Positions 35,790-45,381 of a DNA stretch of 64,000 nt are shown here, one piece after another. Numbering within the stretch: the stretch's first letter is position 1; each line of letters starts with the position of its first letter. The stretch comes from Pseudomonas sp. C2B4 (lineage in GTDB: Bacteria; Pseudomonadota; Gammaproteobacteria; Pseudomonadales; Pseudomonadaceae), in NCBI RefSeq assembly GCF_013359695.1, contig NZ_JABFMU010000022.1, forward strand, positions 18,940 to 82,939, given 5' to 3'. The notes beneath the pieces are model-generated. The model saw only the letters and a program-made list of their open reading frames with translations. It was not told the DNA's origin and did not search any database. Position numbers and translations under genes: made by a program.

Positions 35790-36683
35790 ATGTTCGACTA
35801 TAAATTGCTTTCTGCCCTGGCCGCGGTGGTCGAGCAGGCAGGGTTCGAACGGGCTGCGCAGGTGCTGGGTTTGTCGCAATCGGCGATTTCCCAGCGTATT
35901 AAATTGCTCGAAGCACGGGTGGGCCAACCGGTGCTGGTTCGGGGTACGCCGCCGTCCCCGACCGAGATCGGCCGGCGTCTGCTCAACCATGTGCAGCAGG
36001 TGCGTCTGCTTGAGCGTGATTTACAAAGCCTGGTGCCGGCGCTGGACGAAGAAGGGCTGCCGGAGCGCCTGCGTATTGCGCTGAACGCGGACAGTCTGGC
36101 GACATGGTGGGCACAGGCCGTGGGGGACTTTTGCGCGGACCAGCATCTGCTGCTGGATCTGATCGTGGAAGACCAGACCGTTGGCCTCAAACGTATGCGC
36201 GCAGGGGAAGTGGCGGCTTGCCTGTGTGCCAGCGAACGACCAGTGGCCGGCGCGCGCAGCGTGTTGCTCGGGGCCATGCGTTACCGCGCCTTGGCCAGCC
36301 CGGCCTTCATCGCCCGGCATTTTCCCCAGGGTGTGCGCGCTGACCAGTTGGCTCGCACCCCGGCACTGGTATTCGGCCCGGATGACTTCCTGCAGCATCG
36401 CTACCTCGCGTCGCTCGGTGTCGATGGCGGATTCGAGCACCATTTGTGCCCATCGTCCGAAGGCTTTATTCGCCTCGCTGAAGCCGGGCTTGGCTGGGGG
36501 TTGGTGCCGGAACTGCAGGTTCGCGAACAACTGGAACGCGGCACTTTGCTGGAGCTTTTGCCAGATAAGCCGATCGACGTGCCGCTGTACTGGCATCATT
36601 GGCGCAATGGCGGCCAGTTGCTGGGTCTGCTGACGGATCAATTGGTGCGCGTGTCGAAGCAATGGCTGGTGCCGTTGGATTGA
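35790..36683 (+). CDS. argP: LysR-family regulator ArgP (IciA)
   Basis: 297 residues. N-terminal winged helix (MFDYKLLSALAAVVEQAGFERAAQVLGLSQSAISQRIKLLEAR) and periplasmic-binding-like effector domain. The motif set and the argO neighbour identify ArgP, which activates argO in response to arginine and is antagonised by lysine. Divergent from the ACT-argO operon with a 96-bp shared promoter region. Confidence 0.92.
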   Translation: MFDYKLLSALAAVVEQAGFERAAQVLGLSQSAISQRIKLLEARVGQPVLVRGTPPSPTEIGRRLLNHVQQVRLLERDLQSLVPALDEEGLPERLRIALNADSLATWWAQAVGDFCADQHLLLDLIVEDQTVGLKRMRAGEVAACLCASERPVAGARSVLLGAMRYRALASPAFIARHFPQGVRADQLARTPALVFGPDDFLQHRYLASLGVDGGFEHHLCPSSEGFIRLAEAGLGWGLVPELQVREQLERGTLLELLPDKPIDVPLYWHHWRNGGQLLGLLTDQLVRVSKQWLVPLD

Positions 36684-36745
36684 CGGGCAGCGTCAAGACC
36701 TCACGCAATACGCAAAACCGCAAAACGAAATATTCGGAGCACTAC

Positions 36746-37738
36746 ATGAAGATTCTGGTCACCGGAGCGAGCGGCTTCATCGGCGGGCGCTTTGCGCGTT
36801 TCGCCCTGGAGCAGGGCCTGGACGTGCGGGTCAACGGTCGCCGGGCCGAGGGTGTGGAACATCTGGTGCGACGTGGCGCCGAATTCGTCCAGGGCGACTT
36901 GAGCGATCCGGAACTCGCCCGCGACCTGTGCTCCGACGTCGAGGCAGTGGTGCATTGCGCCGGTGCCGTCGGTCTGTGGGGGCGCTATCAGGACTTTCAT
37001 CAAGGCAATGTCCAGGTCACCGAAAACGTGGTGGAAGCCTGCCTGAAGCAGCGGGTTCGACGCCTGGTGCATTTGTCCTCGCCGTCGATCTACTTCGATG
37101 GCCGCGACCACTTGGGCTTGACTGAAGAACAGGTACCCAAGCGCTTCAAGCATCCCTACGCCGCGACCAAATACCTGGCCGAGCAAAAGGTTTTCGGCGC
37201 CCAGGAGTTCGGTCTGGAGACGATCGCGCTGCGTCCGCGTTTCGTGACGGGGGCCGGTGACATGAGCATTTTCCCGCGCCTGCTGAATATGCAACGCAAG
37301 GGACGCCTGGCAATCATCGGCAATGGTTTGAACAAGGCCGATTTCACCAGCGTGCAGAACCTCAACGAGGCGTTGCTCAGCAGTTTGCTGGCCAGTGGTT
37401 CGGCGTTGGGCAAGGTCTACAACATCAGCAACGGAACGCCGATTCCCTTGTGGGACGTGGTCAATTACGTCATGCGCAAAATGGAAGTCCCACAGGTAAC
37501 GCGCTACCGTTCCTACGGTTTGGCTTACAGCGTCGCCGCGCTCAACGAAGGCGTGTGCAAGTTGTGGCCGGGTCGCCCCGAACCGACCCTGTCGCGACTG
37601 GGCATGCAGGTCATGAACAAAAATTTCACCCTGGACATCAGCCGCGCCCGGCACTATCTGGATTACGACCCGAAGGTCAGTCTATGGACCGCCCTCGATG
37701 AGTTCTGCAGTTGGTGGAAGGCCCAGGATATTCGCTGA
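36746..37738 (+). CDS. NAD(P)-dependent epimerase/3-beta-HSD-like reductase
   Basis: 330-residue extended SDR. N-terminal GASGFIGG cofactor site, catalytic Ser region LVHLSSPSIYF, YAATKYLAE with Tyr/Lys, and RPRFVTGAGD. The closest families are 3-beta-hydroxysteroid dehydrogenase/OleD-like ketone reductases. Substrate unknown. Start at 36746 with CGGAG eight bases upstream. Stands alone between argP and the coiled-coil gene. Confidence 0.88.
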   Translation: MKILVTGASGFIGGRFARFALEQGLDVRVNGRRAEGVEHLVRRGAEFVQGDLSDPELARDLCSDVEAVVHCAGAVGLWGRYQDFHQGNVQVTENVVEACLKQRVRRLVHLSSPSIYFDGRDHLGLTEEQVPKRFKHPYAATKYLAEQKVFGAQEFGLETIALRPRFVTGAGDMSIFPRLLNMQRKGRLAIIGNGLNKADFTSVQNLNEALLSSLLASGSALGKVYNISNGTPIPLWDVVNYVMRKMEVPQVTRYRSYGLAYSVAALNEGVCKLWPGRPEPTLSRLGMQVMNKNFTLDISRARHYLDYDPKVSLWTALDEFCSWWKAQDIR

Positions 37739-37841
37739 ACGGGTCCACACTGAACCGAGTCCGGGGTTGAGGGTCAATCGCTGCGGCAGTGGGGGTTATA
37801 CTCGCCGCATCAAGCCATCACCGTTTCACAAAGGTTGACTC

Positions 37842-38720
37842 ATGCGTAACGATGCCAACGACGACTTCGAAGTACCGAGCCTGCGTGCCGACAGCCTCGA
37901 CGACGATGATTTTGTACCCACCGCGCGGACCTCGGTGCATTCGCGCACTGCGCCCGTGGTCAAGGTCAAGAGTGCGAGCACCGGGCCATTGTGGGCGCTG
38001 GTGGGCGCATTGTTCTTTGCATTCGCGGGCCTGGCCTGGTGGAGCTTCCAGCAGATTTCGCTGATGGAGCAGCAACTGGTGGCCACCCAGGAAAGTTTCG
38101 CGCGCATCAGTGAGGAAGCGGCGGGGCGCCTTCAGGACATTTCCGGCAAGGTGGTTGCCAGCCAGACCAACGTGACCAGCGACAGCGAAGCCTTGAAGCT
38201 GCAAATCAGGCAGTTGGAAAGCAAGCTGCAGGACCAGAGTAAACAGCAGCAAGGCGTCGCCGGTCAGGCCTCGGAGCTGGACAAGCGCCTGGCGCAGATG
38301 ACCGCGCAAACCGCTGAGCTGGACAAGCGCCTGGCTCAGGTCACCACTCAGAGTACCGCGCAAGGCACCGAGCAACAGACCGCCACCACGCAATTGCAGG
38401 CCCAGGTCAAAGTCCTGATCGGCGACGTGGCCGCGCTGAAAGCTGCGCCGGCGGACACTGAAAAATTCGACGCCCAGCTGAAAAGCCTCGGTGCCGACAT
38501 CACCGCACTGAAGAAACAAGGCAACCCGAGCGCCGCTATCGATCGTCTGGAGCAGGAGATCGTCATCCTGAAAAGCGAGCAGGATAATCGTCCGACCTCA
38601 GCTCAAGGCTCGACCAATACGGCGGAATTCGACGCTTTCCGTAGCCAGGTGACTCGCAATATCAACACGCTTCAGGCGCAGATCCAGAACCTGCAACAGC
38701 AATTGCGCGCAAGGCAATAA
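37842..38720 (+). CDS. Membrane-anchored coiled-coil protein
   Basis: 292 residues. Acidic cytoplasmic head (about 1-45, ENDDFEV-like stretches with many Asp), one TM helix (about 50-70: LWALVGALFFAFAGLAWWSF), then about 200 residues of predicted coiled coil with a local duplication (ELDKRLAQMTAQTA then ELDKRLAQVTTQS). No enzyme motif. Looks like a bitopic envelope-organising or scaffold protein; family not recognised, although similar proteins are annotated in other pseudomonads near this locus. Confidence 0.78.
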   Translation: MRNDANDDFEVPSLRADSLDDDDFVPTARTSVHSRTAPVVKVKSASTGPLWALVGALFFAFAGLAWWSFQQISLMEQQLVATQESFARISEEAAGRLQDISGKVVASQTNVTSDSEALKLQIRQLESKLQDQSKQQQGVAGQASELDKRLAQMTAQTAELDKRLAQVTTQSTAQGTEQQTATTQLQAQVKVLIGDVAALKAAPADTEKFDAQLKSLGADITALKKQGNPSAAIDRLEQEIVILKSEQDNRPTSAQGSTNTAEFDAFRSQVTRNINTLQAQIQNLQQQLRARQ

Positions 38721-38748
38721 ACACGCTCAAAGTTTGTGGCGGGCCTTG

Positions 38749-38896
38749 TGTGGCGAGGGGATTTAGCGAAACGTCGCACCGCCCCGTTGGGCCGCGAAGC
38801 GGCCCCAAAACCTGTGACTGAGGTGTATCAGGTACACCGCGTGAAATTGTTTTGCGACTGCTGCGCAGCCGAACGGGGATGAATCCCCTCGCCACA
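38749..38896. repeat. Inverted repeat of the TGTGGCGAGGGG family
   Basis: Left arm TGTGGCGAGGGGATTTA at 38749, complementary right arm ending CCCCTCGCCACA at 38896, with inner arms GGGCCGCGAAGCGGCCC and GACTGCTGCGCAGCCGA. Second copy at 46257-46394. Confidence 0.85.
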
Positions 38897-39003
38897 GGAT
38901 TGTTGCTCGCTTGACGATCGCCATCAGCCACACCACAAAAGCCCTACCCTCATCCCCACTCCGTCTACGCTCTTGAAACACCAACAAGAGCGGGGGATGC
39001 GCA

Positions 39004-39852
39004 ATGGGGTTTCTGCATAAGTTGGCCTTGCTGGGCGGCATGCTTGTGTTGTGCCTGGGTCAGGTTCAGGCCGCCGGGACGGAAAAGGCTGACAGTCAGG
39101 CGGCCATCGCCCTGCTGGAAAAAGCCCTGGCCTACTATCACGACAACGGCGACAAGGCCTTCGCCGCGTTCAGCCGTCAGGGCGAATTCGTCGACAAGGA
39201 CCGTTATGTCTTTGTCGTCGACACCAAGGGCGTGATGCTGGCCAGCGGCGGGCCGTCTGCGGCTTTGATTGGCCGGGATGTGTCGGAGGTGCTGGGCCCG
39301 GACCTGCAGAAAACCTTCAAGGATGCCCTGAAAGTACCGGAGGGCAATGGCATTCAGCAGGCGGAGTACCGCTGGCAGAACTGGGCCGATGGCAAGGTCG
39401 AACGCAAGCATGTGTATTACCAGCGCGTAGGCCAGCGGATCCTTGCGGTCGGCTACTACCTGCCACGGGCGTCGGCGGAGCAGGCCATGGCCTTGCTCAA
39501 TAAAGCGGCCACCGACCTGGCAAGGGACGAGAAAGGCACCCTGACGGCGATCAACTCCCTCAAGGGCGGTTATCTGCAGGACGACCTGTATGTGTTTGTC
39601 GTCGATCTGGAGACTCAGCGATATGTTGCCCACGGCACCAACCTGCGCTTGATCAATACCGATTTCGGCAAGATCAAGGACCCGGAGGGTAAACCGGTGG
39701 GCGAGCCGATCCTGGCGTTGATGAGCAAGCAGGATTATGGCGAGTACGGGTATCGCTGGAAGAATCCGGTGACCGGGAAGGTCGAGGACAAGCATGCCTA
39801 CCTGAAGAAGGTCGGGCATTTGCTGGTGGCGGTGGGGTATTACAGCCCTTGA
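39004..39852 (+). CDS. Periplasmic protein with two tandem Cache domains
   Basis: 282 residues: signal peptide MGFLHKLALLGGMLVLCLGQVQAA, then two homologous Cache-type sensing modules (about 30-155 and 165-282). The repeat is visible: DRYVFVVDTKGVMLASG...RKHVYYQRVGQRILAVGYY and DLYVFVVDLETQRYVAHG...DKHAYLKKVGHLLVAVGYY. No membrane-anchored output domain follows, so it is a free sensor or binding protein (inference). Partner unknown. Confidence 0.86.
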   Translation: MGFLHKLALLGGMLVLCLGQVQAAGTEKADSQAAIALLEKALAYYHDNGDKAFAAFSRQGEFVDKDRYVFVVDTKGVMLASGGPSAALIGRDVSEVLGPDLQKTFKDALKVPEGNGIQQAEYRWQNWADGKVERKHVYYQRVGQRILAVGYYLPRASAEQAMALLNKAATDLARDEKGTLTAINSLKGGYLQDDLYVFVVDLETQRYVAHGTNLRLINTDFGKIKDPEGKPVGEPILALMSKQDYGEYGYRWKNPVTGKVEDKHAYLKKVGHLLVAVGYYSP

Positions 39853-39876
39853 TGTTGAGGTGTTTGGACTGACGCC

Positions 39877-39940
39877 TTCGCGAGCAGGCTCGGTCCCATA
39901 AGGACCGCGCAAGTCCGATGGGAGCGAGCCTGCTCGCGAA
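39877..39940. repeat. REP doublet, tail-to-tail
   Basis: TTCGCGAGCAGGCTCGGTCCCA at 39877 and GGGAGCGAGCCTGCTCGCGAA ending 39940; here the outer ends, not the inner ends, carry the TTCGCG part. Confidence 0.85.
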
Positions 39941-39959
39941 CGGTGGCGACACGGTCTGA

Positions 39960-41477
39960 CTACCGAACCTTGTCTTCCCGCCCGCGCAACAACCTGTTCG
40001 GCATGGCAATCGCCGCCATCAGCCCCAGCAACGATACCGCCGCGCTGACCATCAACAGATGCCGGAAGGTCAGCAGCAGTTCGGCGCGCAAGGCGTTCTG
40101 GGCATCCCCCGGTGCAGCGTTCAGGCCGTCCAGCAGGACATTCCCGGAGTGCCCCTCGTTGACCAGCGAAGCGCTGGCCAAATGCGCGAAGCTCGAATCC
40201 TGCAACAATGCCAGCAGCAGCGCCGACATCAATGCCACGCCCACCGCACCGCCCAGCGAACGGAACAGGTTGGTGGTGCTGGTGGCGACGCCGATGTCCC
40301 GCTGTTCCACGGCGTTCTGCGTGCCCACCAATGAGGTCGGGAACTGCATGCCCGAGGCAATCCCGCTGAGCAACATGAACAGACTGCTCAAGATAAAGGC
40401 CTGGGGCGGGCTGAATGCCATGCCGAGGATCGAGATCGGCATCAGGAGTGCGCCGGCGAGAATCTGCGGCTTGTAGCGACCGGTCACCGAGGTGCGGCGT
40501 CCGGCGAAATACGCACCGATTGGCAAACCCATCGCCAGCGGCAACAGGTGCAGCGCCGCGCTGTCGGCCCCGGCACCGGTGACGCTCTGAAAGCGCAACG
40601 GCATGAGCACGATCAACGAAATGGCCTGGAAGCTGGTAAAGAAAATCGTGCACCAGCACAGCAGGGCGCTGCGGTTGGCGAACAGGTGCATCGGCAGCAA
40701 CGGCTCTCGCGCCCGACGCTCATGCCAGACGAATACCGCCAGCACCAGCACGGCACACGCGAACAGTCCCAGCACTTCAGTGCTGCGCCACGAATGCCCC
40801 TGGCCGACCTGGGTGATGCCGAGCAGCAGAGCCGTCAGGCCGATAATCATCAGCAGTGTGCCGAGGTAATCGATGATCGGTTTGCGCTGCGGAATCGGCA
40901 GCCCCACGAGGTTACGCCGGGCCACCCACCAGGCGCCGAGCCCCAGCGGCAGGTTGATCAGGAACACCCAGCGCCACGACAGGTATTCGGTCATGTACCC
41001 GCCGAGTACCGGGCCGGCCACGCTGGCCACGGCGTACATGCTGCTGAAGTAACCCTGATAGCGACCACGCTCACGGGGCGGCACGATGTCGCCAATGATC
41101 GCCTGGCTGACCGAAATCATCCCGCCCGCGCCGATGCCCTGGAGAATCCGCGCCAGCACCAGTTGCTCCATGCTCTGGGCCATGCCGCAGAACAGCGACG
41201 CCAGGGTAAACAGGCCCATGCCGAACAGCATCAACTTGCGTCGCCCGTACAGATCACCGAGTTTGCCGTAGATCGGCACCGCGACCGTCATCGCCACCAT
41301 GTAGCCGGAAATCACCCAGGCCAGCAGGCTGACATCCTTGAATTGCGCGGAAATGGCCGGCATCGACACGGCGACGATGGTCTGGTCCAGCGCGCCGAGA
41401 AAAATCGCCATCATCAGGGCGACCAGTACGCTGCGAATGGCCGGTTTTGGCGTTTCGGGGTGATTGAGATTGGTCAC
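39960..41477 (-). CDS. DHA2-family MFS drug exporter (EmrB/QacA-type, 14 TM)
   Basis: 505 residues with about 14 hydrophobic segments. Motif A GKLGDLYGRRKLM, motif C GPVLGGYMTEYLSWRWVFLINLP, and the LDQTIVAVSMP N-terminus of proton antiporters. Substrate unknown; no adaptor (EmrA) or regulator adjacent. Start codon GTG at 41477 (MTNLNHPETP) with AGG eight bases upstream; a longer open frame to 41672 lacks support. Followed by REP. Confidence 0.9.
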   Translation of the reverse strand: MTNLNHPETPKPAIRSVLVALMMAIFLGALDQTIVAVSMPAISAQFKDVSLLAWVISGYMVAMTVAVPIYGKLGDLYGRRKLMLFGMGLFTLASLFCGMAQSMEQLVLARILQGIGAGGMISVSQAIIGDIVPPRERGRYQGYFSSMYAVASVAGPVLGGYMTEYLSWRWVFLINLPLGLGAWWVARRNLVGLPIPQRKPIIDYLGTLLMIIGLTALLLGITQVGQGHSWRSTEVLGLFACAVLVLAVFVWHERRAREPLLPMHLFANRSALLCWCTIFFTSFQAISLIVLMPLRFQSVTGAGADSAALHLLPLAMGLPIGAYFAGRRTSVTGRYKPQILAGALLMPISILGMAFSPPQAFILSSLFMLLSGIASGMQFPTSLVGTQNAVEQRDIGVATSTTNLFRSLGGAVGVALMSALLLALLQDSSFAHLASASLVNEGHSGNVLLDGLNAAPGDAQNALRAELLLTFRHLLMVSAAVSLLGLMAAIAMPNRLLRGREDKVR

Positions 41478-41556
41478 GGGAGAACCTGCGGGCAGTGAGG
41501 GTCCCGCAAGGGGCAAAGGCGAGCGGGGATGCTCGCCAGTGTAAGTCGGTAGGAAG

Positions 41557-42744
41557 CTATTCGATAGCCTCATACGGAAGTCCGACGTAATTTTCTGCAA
41601 TGGTTTTTCGACCGGCCTCGGAGTCGACGAAATAGTCCAGCTCCGACTCGGCGATGCGCTGGCTGAAGGCATCGTGATCCTCGAAACGGTGCAGCATCGA
41701 CGTCATCCACCAGGAGAACCGCTCGGCTTTCCACACCCGGCGCAGGCAGATATCGGAGTATTTTTCGAGCAAGTCGAGACGACCTTCGCGATAAACCTTC
41801 AGCAGGATGTTGAACAGCGTACTGACGTCGCTGGCTGCCAGGTTCAAGCCCTTGGCGCCAGTGGGCGGGACAATGTGCGCGGCGTCGCCGACCAGGAACA
41901 TACGTCCGTACTGCATGGGCTCGACCACGAAGCTGCGCAGCGGCGCGATGCTCTTTTCGATGGACGGTCCGGTCACCAGGTTTTCAGCCAGGGCAGCTGG
42001 CAAGCGGGTCTTGAGTTCGTCCCAGAAACGTTGATCGGACCAGTCCTCGACCTTTTCATCGGCCGGTACTTGCAGGTAGTAACGGGTGCGCGTCGCCGAG
42101 CGCATGCTGCACAAGGCGAAACCGCGTTCGTGGCGGGCGTAGACCAGCTCGTCGTGGACCGGCGGGGTGTCGGCCAGTATGCCCAGCCAGCCAAACGGAT
42201 AGACCCGCTCGAACACCTTCAGGCACTCGGAAGGGATCGACTGTCGTGCAATGCCATGTAAACCGTCGCACCCGGCGATGTAGTCGCAATCGAGGCGATA
42301 CGGCTCGCCGTCCTTCTCGAAGGTGACGAAGGTTTCTTCGGTTTTCATGCCATGAAGGGCAACGTTGCTGGCCTGGTAAATCGTCTGCGCGCCGGCCTCC
42401 CGACGAGCGGCCATGAGGTCGCGGGTGACTTCGGTCTGGCCGTAGATCATCACCGTTTTGCCGCCGGTGAGGGTTTGCAGATCGATGTGCACCCGGCGCC
42501 CGTCAAGGGCCAGTTCGAAGCCGCCATGGACCAGTCCTTCGGCGTCCATCCGTTGGCCCACCCCAGCCTGGCGCAACAGCTCTACCATGCCTTGTTCAAG
42601 GACCCCGGCACGGATGCGGCCGAGGACATAATCCGGTGTCTGGCGTTCGAGAATCAGGGTGTCGATGCCGGCGTTGTGCAGCAATTGACCGAGTAAAAGA
42701 CCGGAGGGACCGGCACCGATAATGGCGACTTGGGTTTTCAGCAT
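41557..42744 (-). CDS. pobA: 4-hydroxybenzoate 3-monooxygenase (p-hydroxybenzoate hydroxylase)
   Basis: FAD/NADPH enzyme converting 4-hydroxybenzoate to protocatechuate for the beta-ketoadipate pathway. 395 residues (well-studied enzyme: 394). FAD-binding GAGPSG (near 10-15), the conserved DG segment CDGLHGIARQS, GDAAHIVPPTGAKGLN, the substrate-site ATRTRYYLQVP, and the C-terminal ENYVGLPYEAIE. Start is one of ATG 42744 or 42750; 42744 fits the family length best. Divergent from its activator pobR, 187 bp apart. Confidence 0.97.
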   Translation of the reverse strand: MLKTQVAIIGAGPSGLLLGQLLHNAGIDTLILERQTPDYVLGRIRAGVLEQGMVELLRQAGVGQRMDAEGLVHGGFELALDGRRVHIDLQTLTGGKTVMIYGQTEVTRDLMAARREAGAQTIYQASNVALHGMKTEETFVTFEKDGEPYRLDCDYIAGCDGLHGIARQSIPSECLKVFERVYPFGWLGILADTPPVHDELVYARHERGFALCSMRSATRTRYYLQVPADEKVEDWSDQRFWDELKTRLPAALAENLVTGPSIEKSIAPLRSFVVEPMQYGRMFLVGDAAHIVPPTGAKGLNLAASDVSTLFNILLKVYREGRLDLLEKYSDICLRRVWKAERFSWWMTSMLHRFEDHDAFSQRIAESELDYFVDSEAGRKTIAENYVGLPYEAIE

Positions 42745-42931
42745 TTTCATTGTTCTTATGACTCGCAAGCTTCACGCGACTGAGGTCGGTGAGTGATTTT
42801 TATGGATCGAGTGCTTGCATTTTTCCCTCGCGGGTCTGTCAATTGAAGGTGAAAACTGAGCCGATACCTGTACATTTTGCCAATCGGTGCGATTATCGCC
42901 CGTCATCTATTCCGAGGCCTGGATTGAAGTG

Positions 42932-43828
42932 ATGAACAAGCCTGACCTGCCTTCGATTCCAGTGTTCAAGCTCTACGGTGAAAGCCTGGATTGGCCAACC
43001 CCGGACTTGCTGCACTGTGAAACCATCTCCAAACGCAGCCGCGAACATCAATGGGAAATCAAACCCCACCGCCACGCCGATTTATGCCAGTTGCTCTTCG
43101 TTTTCAAAGGTCAGGCCGAGCTTGAAATCGAAGGCAAACGTACGCAACTGAACGAACCGGCGATTCTGGTCATGCCACCCCTGTCGGTGCATGGTTACCG
43201 TTTTTCCGAAGACGTCGAAGGATTCGTCGTGACCCTGGCTGCGCCACTGGTCGCCCACCTTCAAGCACAACTGGGTAACTCGGTGAATGCCCTGGCCCAG
43301 GCCGAAAGTTACCCGGCCGGCAAGGACAGCGAGTACCTCAACAGCCTGTTTTCTGCCCTGCAAACCGAATACACGGGTCACCAACCAGCGCGGGAAATGC
43401 TCATGCATTCGCTCGTCAGCGTGATCATGGTGTGGGTCAGCCGCCAGGTGATCCAGCGACACTCGGCCACACAACGACCGCAACGTGCCCGGGAATACCT
43501 CAACGGTTTCATTCAACTGGTGGAAGAGACCTATCGCCAGCACGTCAAGGTCGAAGACCTGGCCCATCGATTGGGCATTTCCGTATCCCACCTCAATGGC
43601 ACCTGCCGCGAACTGGCAGGGCAACCGGCGTTGCAGATCATGCACGAACGGCAGTTGCTGGAGGCCAAGCGCTTGCTGACCTACACCAGCATGACCATTT
43701 ATGAAATGTCGGACGTGTTGGGATTCTCTGACCCGACCAACTTCACGCGCCTGTTCCGGCGCCGGGTAGGGATTTCGCCCAAGGCCTTTCGCGACCGCTT
43801 GAAGGCCGATCAGGACAACCGGTCCTGA
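42932..43828 (+). CDS. pobR: AraC-family activator of pobA
   Basis: 298 residues. N-terminal cupin-like effector domain (IKPHRHADLCQLLFVFKG) and C-terminal double helix-turn-helix (VEDLAHRLGISVSHLNGTCRELAG; SDVLGFSDPTNFTRLFRRRVGISPKAFR). The AraC-type regulator divergent from pobA in Pseudomonas is PobR, which activates in the presence of 4-hydroxybenzoate. Start at 42932 (MNKPDLPSIPVF); an extension to 42887 has no support. Confidence 0.93.
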   Translation: MNKPDLPSIPVFKLYGESLDWPTPDLLHCETISKRSREHQWEIKPHRHADLCQLLFVFKGQAELEIEGKRTQLNEPAILVMPPLSVHGYRFSEDVEGFVVTLAAPLVAHLQAQLGNSVNALAQAESYPAGKDSEYLNSLFSALQTEYTGHQPAREMLMHSLVSVIMVWVSRQVIQRHSATQRPQRAREYLNGFIQLVEETYRQHVKVEDLAHRLGISVSHLNGTCRELAGQPALQIMHERQLLEAKRLLTYTSMTIYEMSDVLGFSDPTNFTRLFRRRVGISPKAFRDRLKADQDNRS

Positions 43829-43836
43829 CGCCTTCG

Positions 43837-44013
43837 TCAACGCAGGGCGTTGAGGGTTGCGTTGTGGGGAATGCAGCGCTCGAAATTGCAGCTGGCGTAT
43901 TCACGGGGCAGGTTGCGCAACTGCTCCACGCGCCAGGCGGCTGCGCCATAGAGCCCGAGCGTGAACGCGCAGGTGAGGAAAATGGCGAGGTACCTTTTTG
44001 TTCTGGTGTTCAT
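43837..44013 (-). CDS. Small single-TM hypothetical protein
   Basis: 58 residues: one hydrophobic helix (about 8-26: YLAIFLTCAFTLGLYGAAAW) then a polar tail with two Cys (ASCNFERC). GAGG lies eight bases before the ATG at 44013, better than the longer start at 44058. Convergent with pobR, 8 bp apart. Function unknown. Confidence 0.6.
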   Translation of the reverse strand: MNTRTKRYLAIFLTCAFTLGLYGAAAWRVEQLRNLPREYASCNFERCIPHNATLNALR

Positions 44014-44133
44014 GGCATGGACCTCTGAACGAATACCCTTGGGTATTACCTTGAGCATAGGTCAGCGCCGGTGAGTTGCCAGCAAACCGGGCCGTGCATC
44101 TGCCATGACATTCAGAACACTGATGTTTCCCAA

Positions 44134-44223
44134 TGTGGGAGTGAGCCTGCTCGCGAAAGCGGTGGATCAGGCAACATCATCGTTGAATGTAGCGGCCCCT
44201 TCGCGAGCAGGCTCGCTCCCACA
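44134..44223. repeat. REP doublet (TGTGGGAGTGAGC/GCTCGCTCCCACA)
   Basis: Complementary arms, the left with one A in place of G pairing; immediately before the end of the LysR gene. Confidence 0.88.
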
Positions 44224-44234
44224 GGGAATTGCGG

Positions 44235-45140
44235 TTACAGGCCAATATCCCACGCGGGCTCTTCGGGAAACCTCACCACCAGAAAATCCAGCAGGCTGCG
44301 CAACGCCGCCGGCATGTGTTTGCGCGAGGCGTAGACCGCGTACACGTTCATCTGCCGCGGTTCGGCCTGGGGCAGCAGGCGAACCAGTTCGCCGCTGTGG
44401 ATGTGCACACCGGCCTGATAGGTGGGCAGCATGGCCACCCCGGCGCCGGCCATCGCCGCGCGCAACAGCGTGCTGGCTTCGTTGGCGCTGATGTTGCCTT
44501 GCACCGGCACCGACACCTGTTCGCCATCCTGTTCGAAATGCCAGAGGCTTTTGCCGAAGTAGGAGTGGGTCAGGCAGTTGTGCTGGCTCAGGTCTTCGAC
44601 CCGCTTCGGTACTGGATGCTCGCGCAGGTAGGCGGGGGAAGCGCAAATCACCGAACGACAGACGGTCAGTCGCCGGGCGATCAGGTTCGGGTCCAGGTCG
44701 TTGCTGGTGCGGATGGCCAGGTCGATGCGTTCATCCACCAGGTTCACCGTGCGGTCGAGCATCTGCATATCGATGCTGACGCCGGGGTAGCGCTTGACGT
44801 ACGCCGCCATGGCATCAGCCAGTTGTGCCTGGCCGAACGAAGTGCTGACGCTGATACGCAGCAGACCGCGCGGCGCTTCGTCCGGCTCGCTGACGGCGGC
44901 TTGCAGGTCGTTGCACAGTTCCAGCATCTGCCGACAACGGGGCAGGGTTTCGCTGCCGGCGGCAGTCAGGCTCAACTTGCGGGTGGTGCGGTGCATCAGG
45001 CGCGCGCCGACCCAGTCTTCCAGTTCCGCCAGATACCGCGAAACCACCGGCCGTGACAGCTCCAGATGATCGGCGGCGGCCGACTGGCTGCCGAGGTCGA
45101 CCACCGTGACGAATACCCGCATTGCTTGTAGACGATCCAT
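44235..45140 (-). CDS. LysR-family transcription regulator
   Basis: 301 residues. N-terminal helix-turn-helix MDRLQAMRVFVTVVDLGSQSAAADHLELSRPVVSRYLAELE and an effector-binding domain. Belongs to the large group resembling DmlR/PtxR-type regulators. Divergent from the metallo-beta-lactamase-fold gene across 241 bp, so it may control it and the following reductase. Target ligand unknown. Confidence 0.88.
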   Translation of the reverse strand: MDRLQAMRVFVTVVDLGSQSAAADHLELSRPVVSRYLAELEDWVGARLMHRTTRKLSLTAAGSETLPRCRQMLELCNDLQAAVSEPDEAPRGLLRISVSTSFGQAQLADAMAAYVKRYPGVSIDMQMLDRTVNLVDERIDLAIRTSNDLDPNLIARRLTVCRSVICASPAYLREHPVPKRVEDLSQHNCLTHSYFGKSLWHFEQDGEQVSVPVQGNISANEASTLLRAAMAGAGVAMLPTYQAGVHIHSGELVRLLPQAEPRQMNVYAVYASRKHMPAALRSLLDFLVVRFPEEPAWDIGL

Positions 45141-45244
45141 GATTTGCCCGATTTCAGAAACAAACTATGTCTCAGCATCGCATTTTTTGTACTGAACCAG
45201 GCAACTAAGCTCTGTGCCCATGCCTGCTCGGCCTTCTGTTCTTC

Positions 45245-45345
45245 TGTGGGAGCGAGCCTGCTCGCGAAGGTCTTCAACGATAACGCGTACAGACAGGGTT
45301 GAACGCGTTGCCCTTGCGACCATCGCGAGCAGGTTCGCTCCCACA
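45245..45345. repeat. REP doublet in the LysR/MBL promoter gap
   Basis: Arms at 45245 and ending 45345 (right arm has GGTTCGC). It lies between the divergent genes, only 37 bp before the MBL ATG. Confidence 0.88.
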
Positions 45346-45381
45346 GGGGGCGGGCTTTCCATTCAGAAAACGGTGTGAATA

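Noticed and set aside
38965..40659. 564-residue open frame on the minus strand
   Set aside because: Runs antisense through the tandem-Cache gene and into the MFS gene in another frame; composition is typical of a high-GC shadow and no motif is visible.
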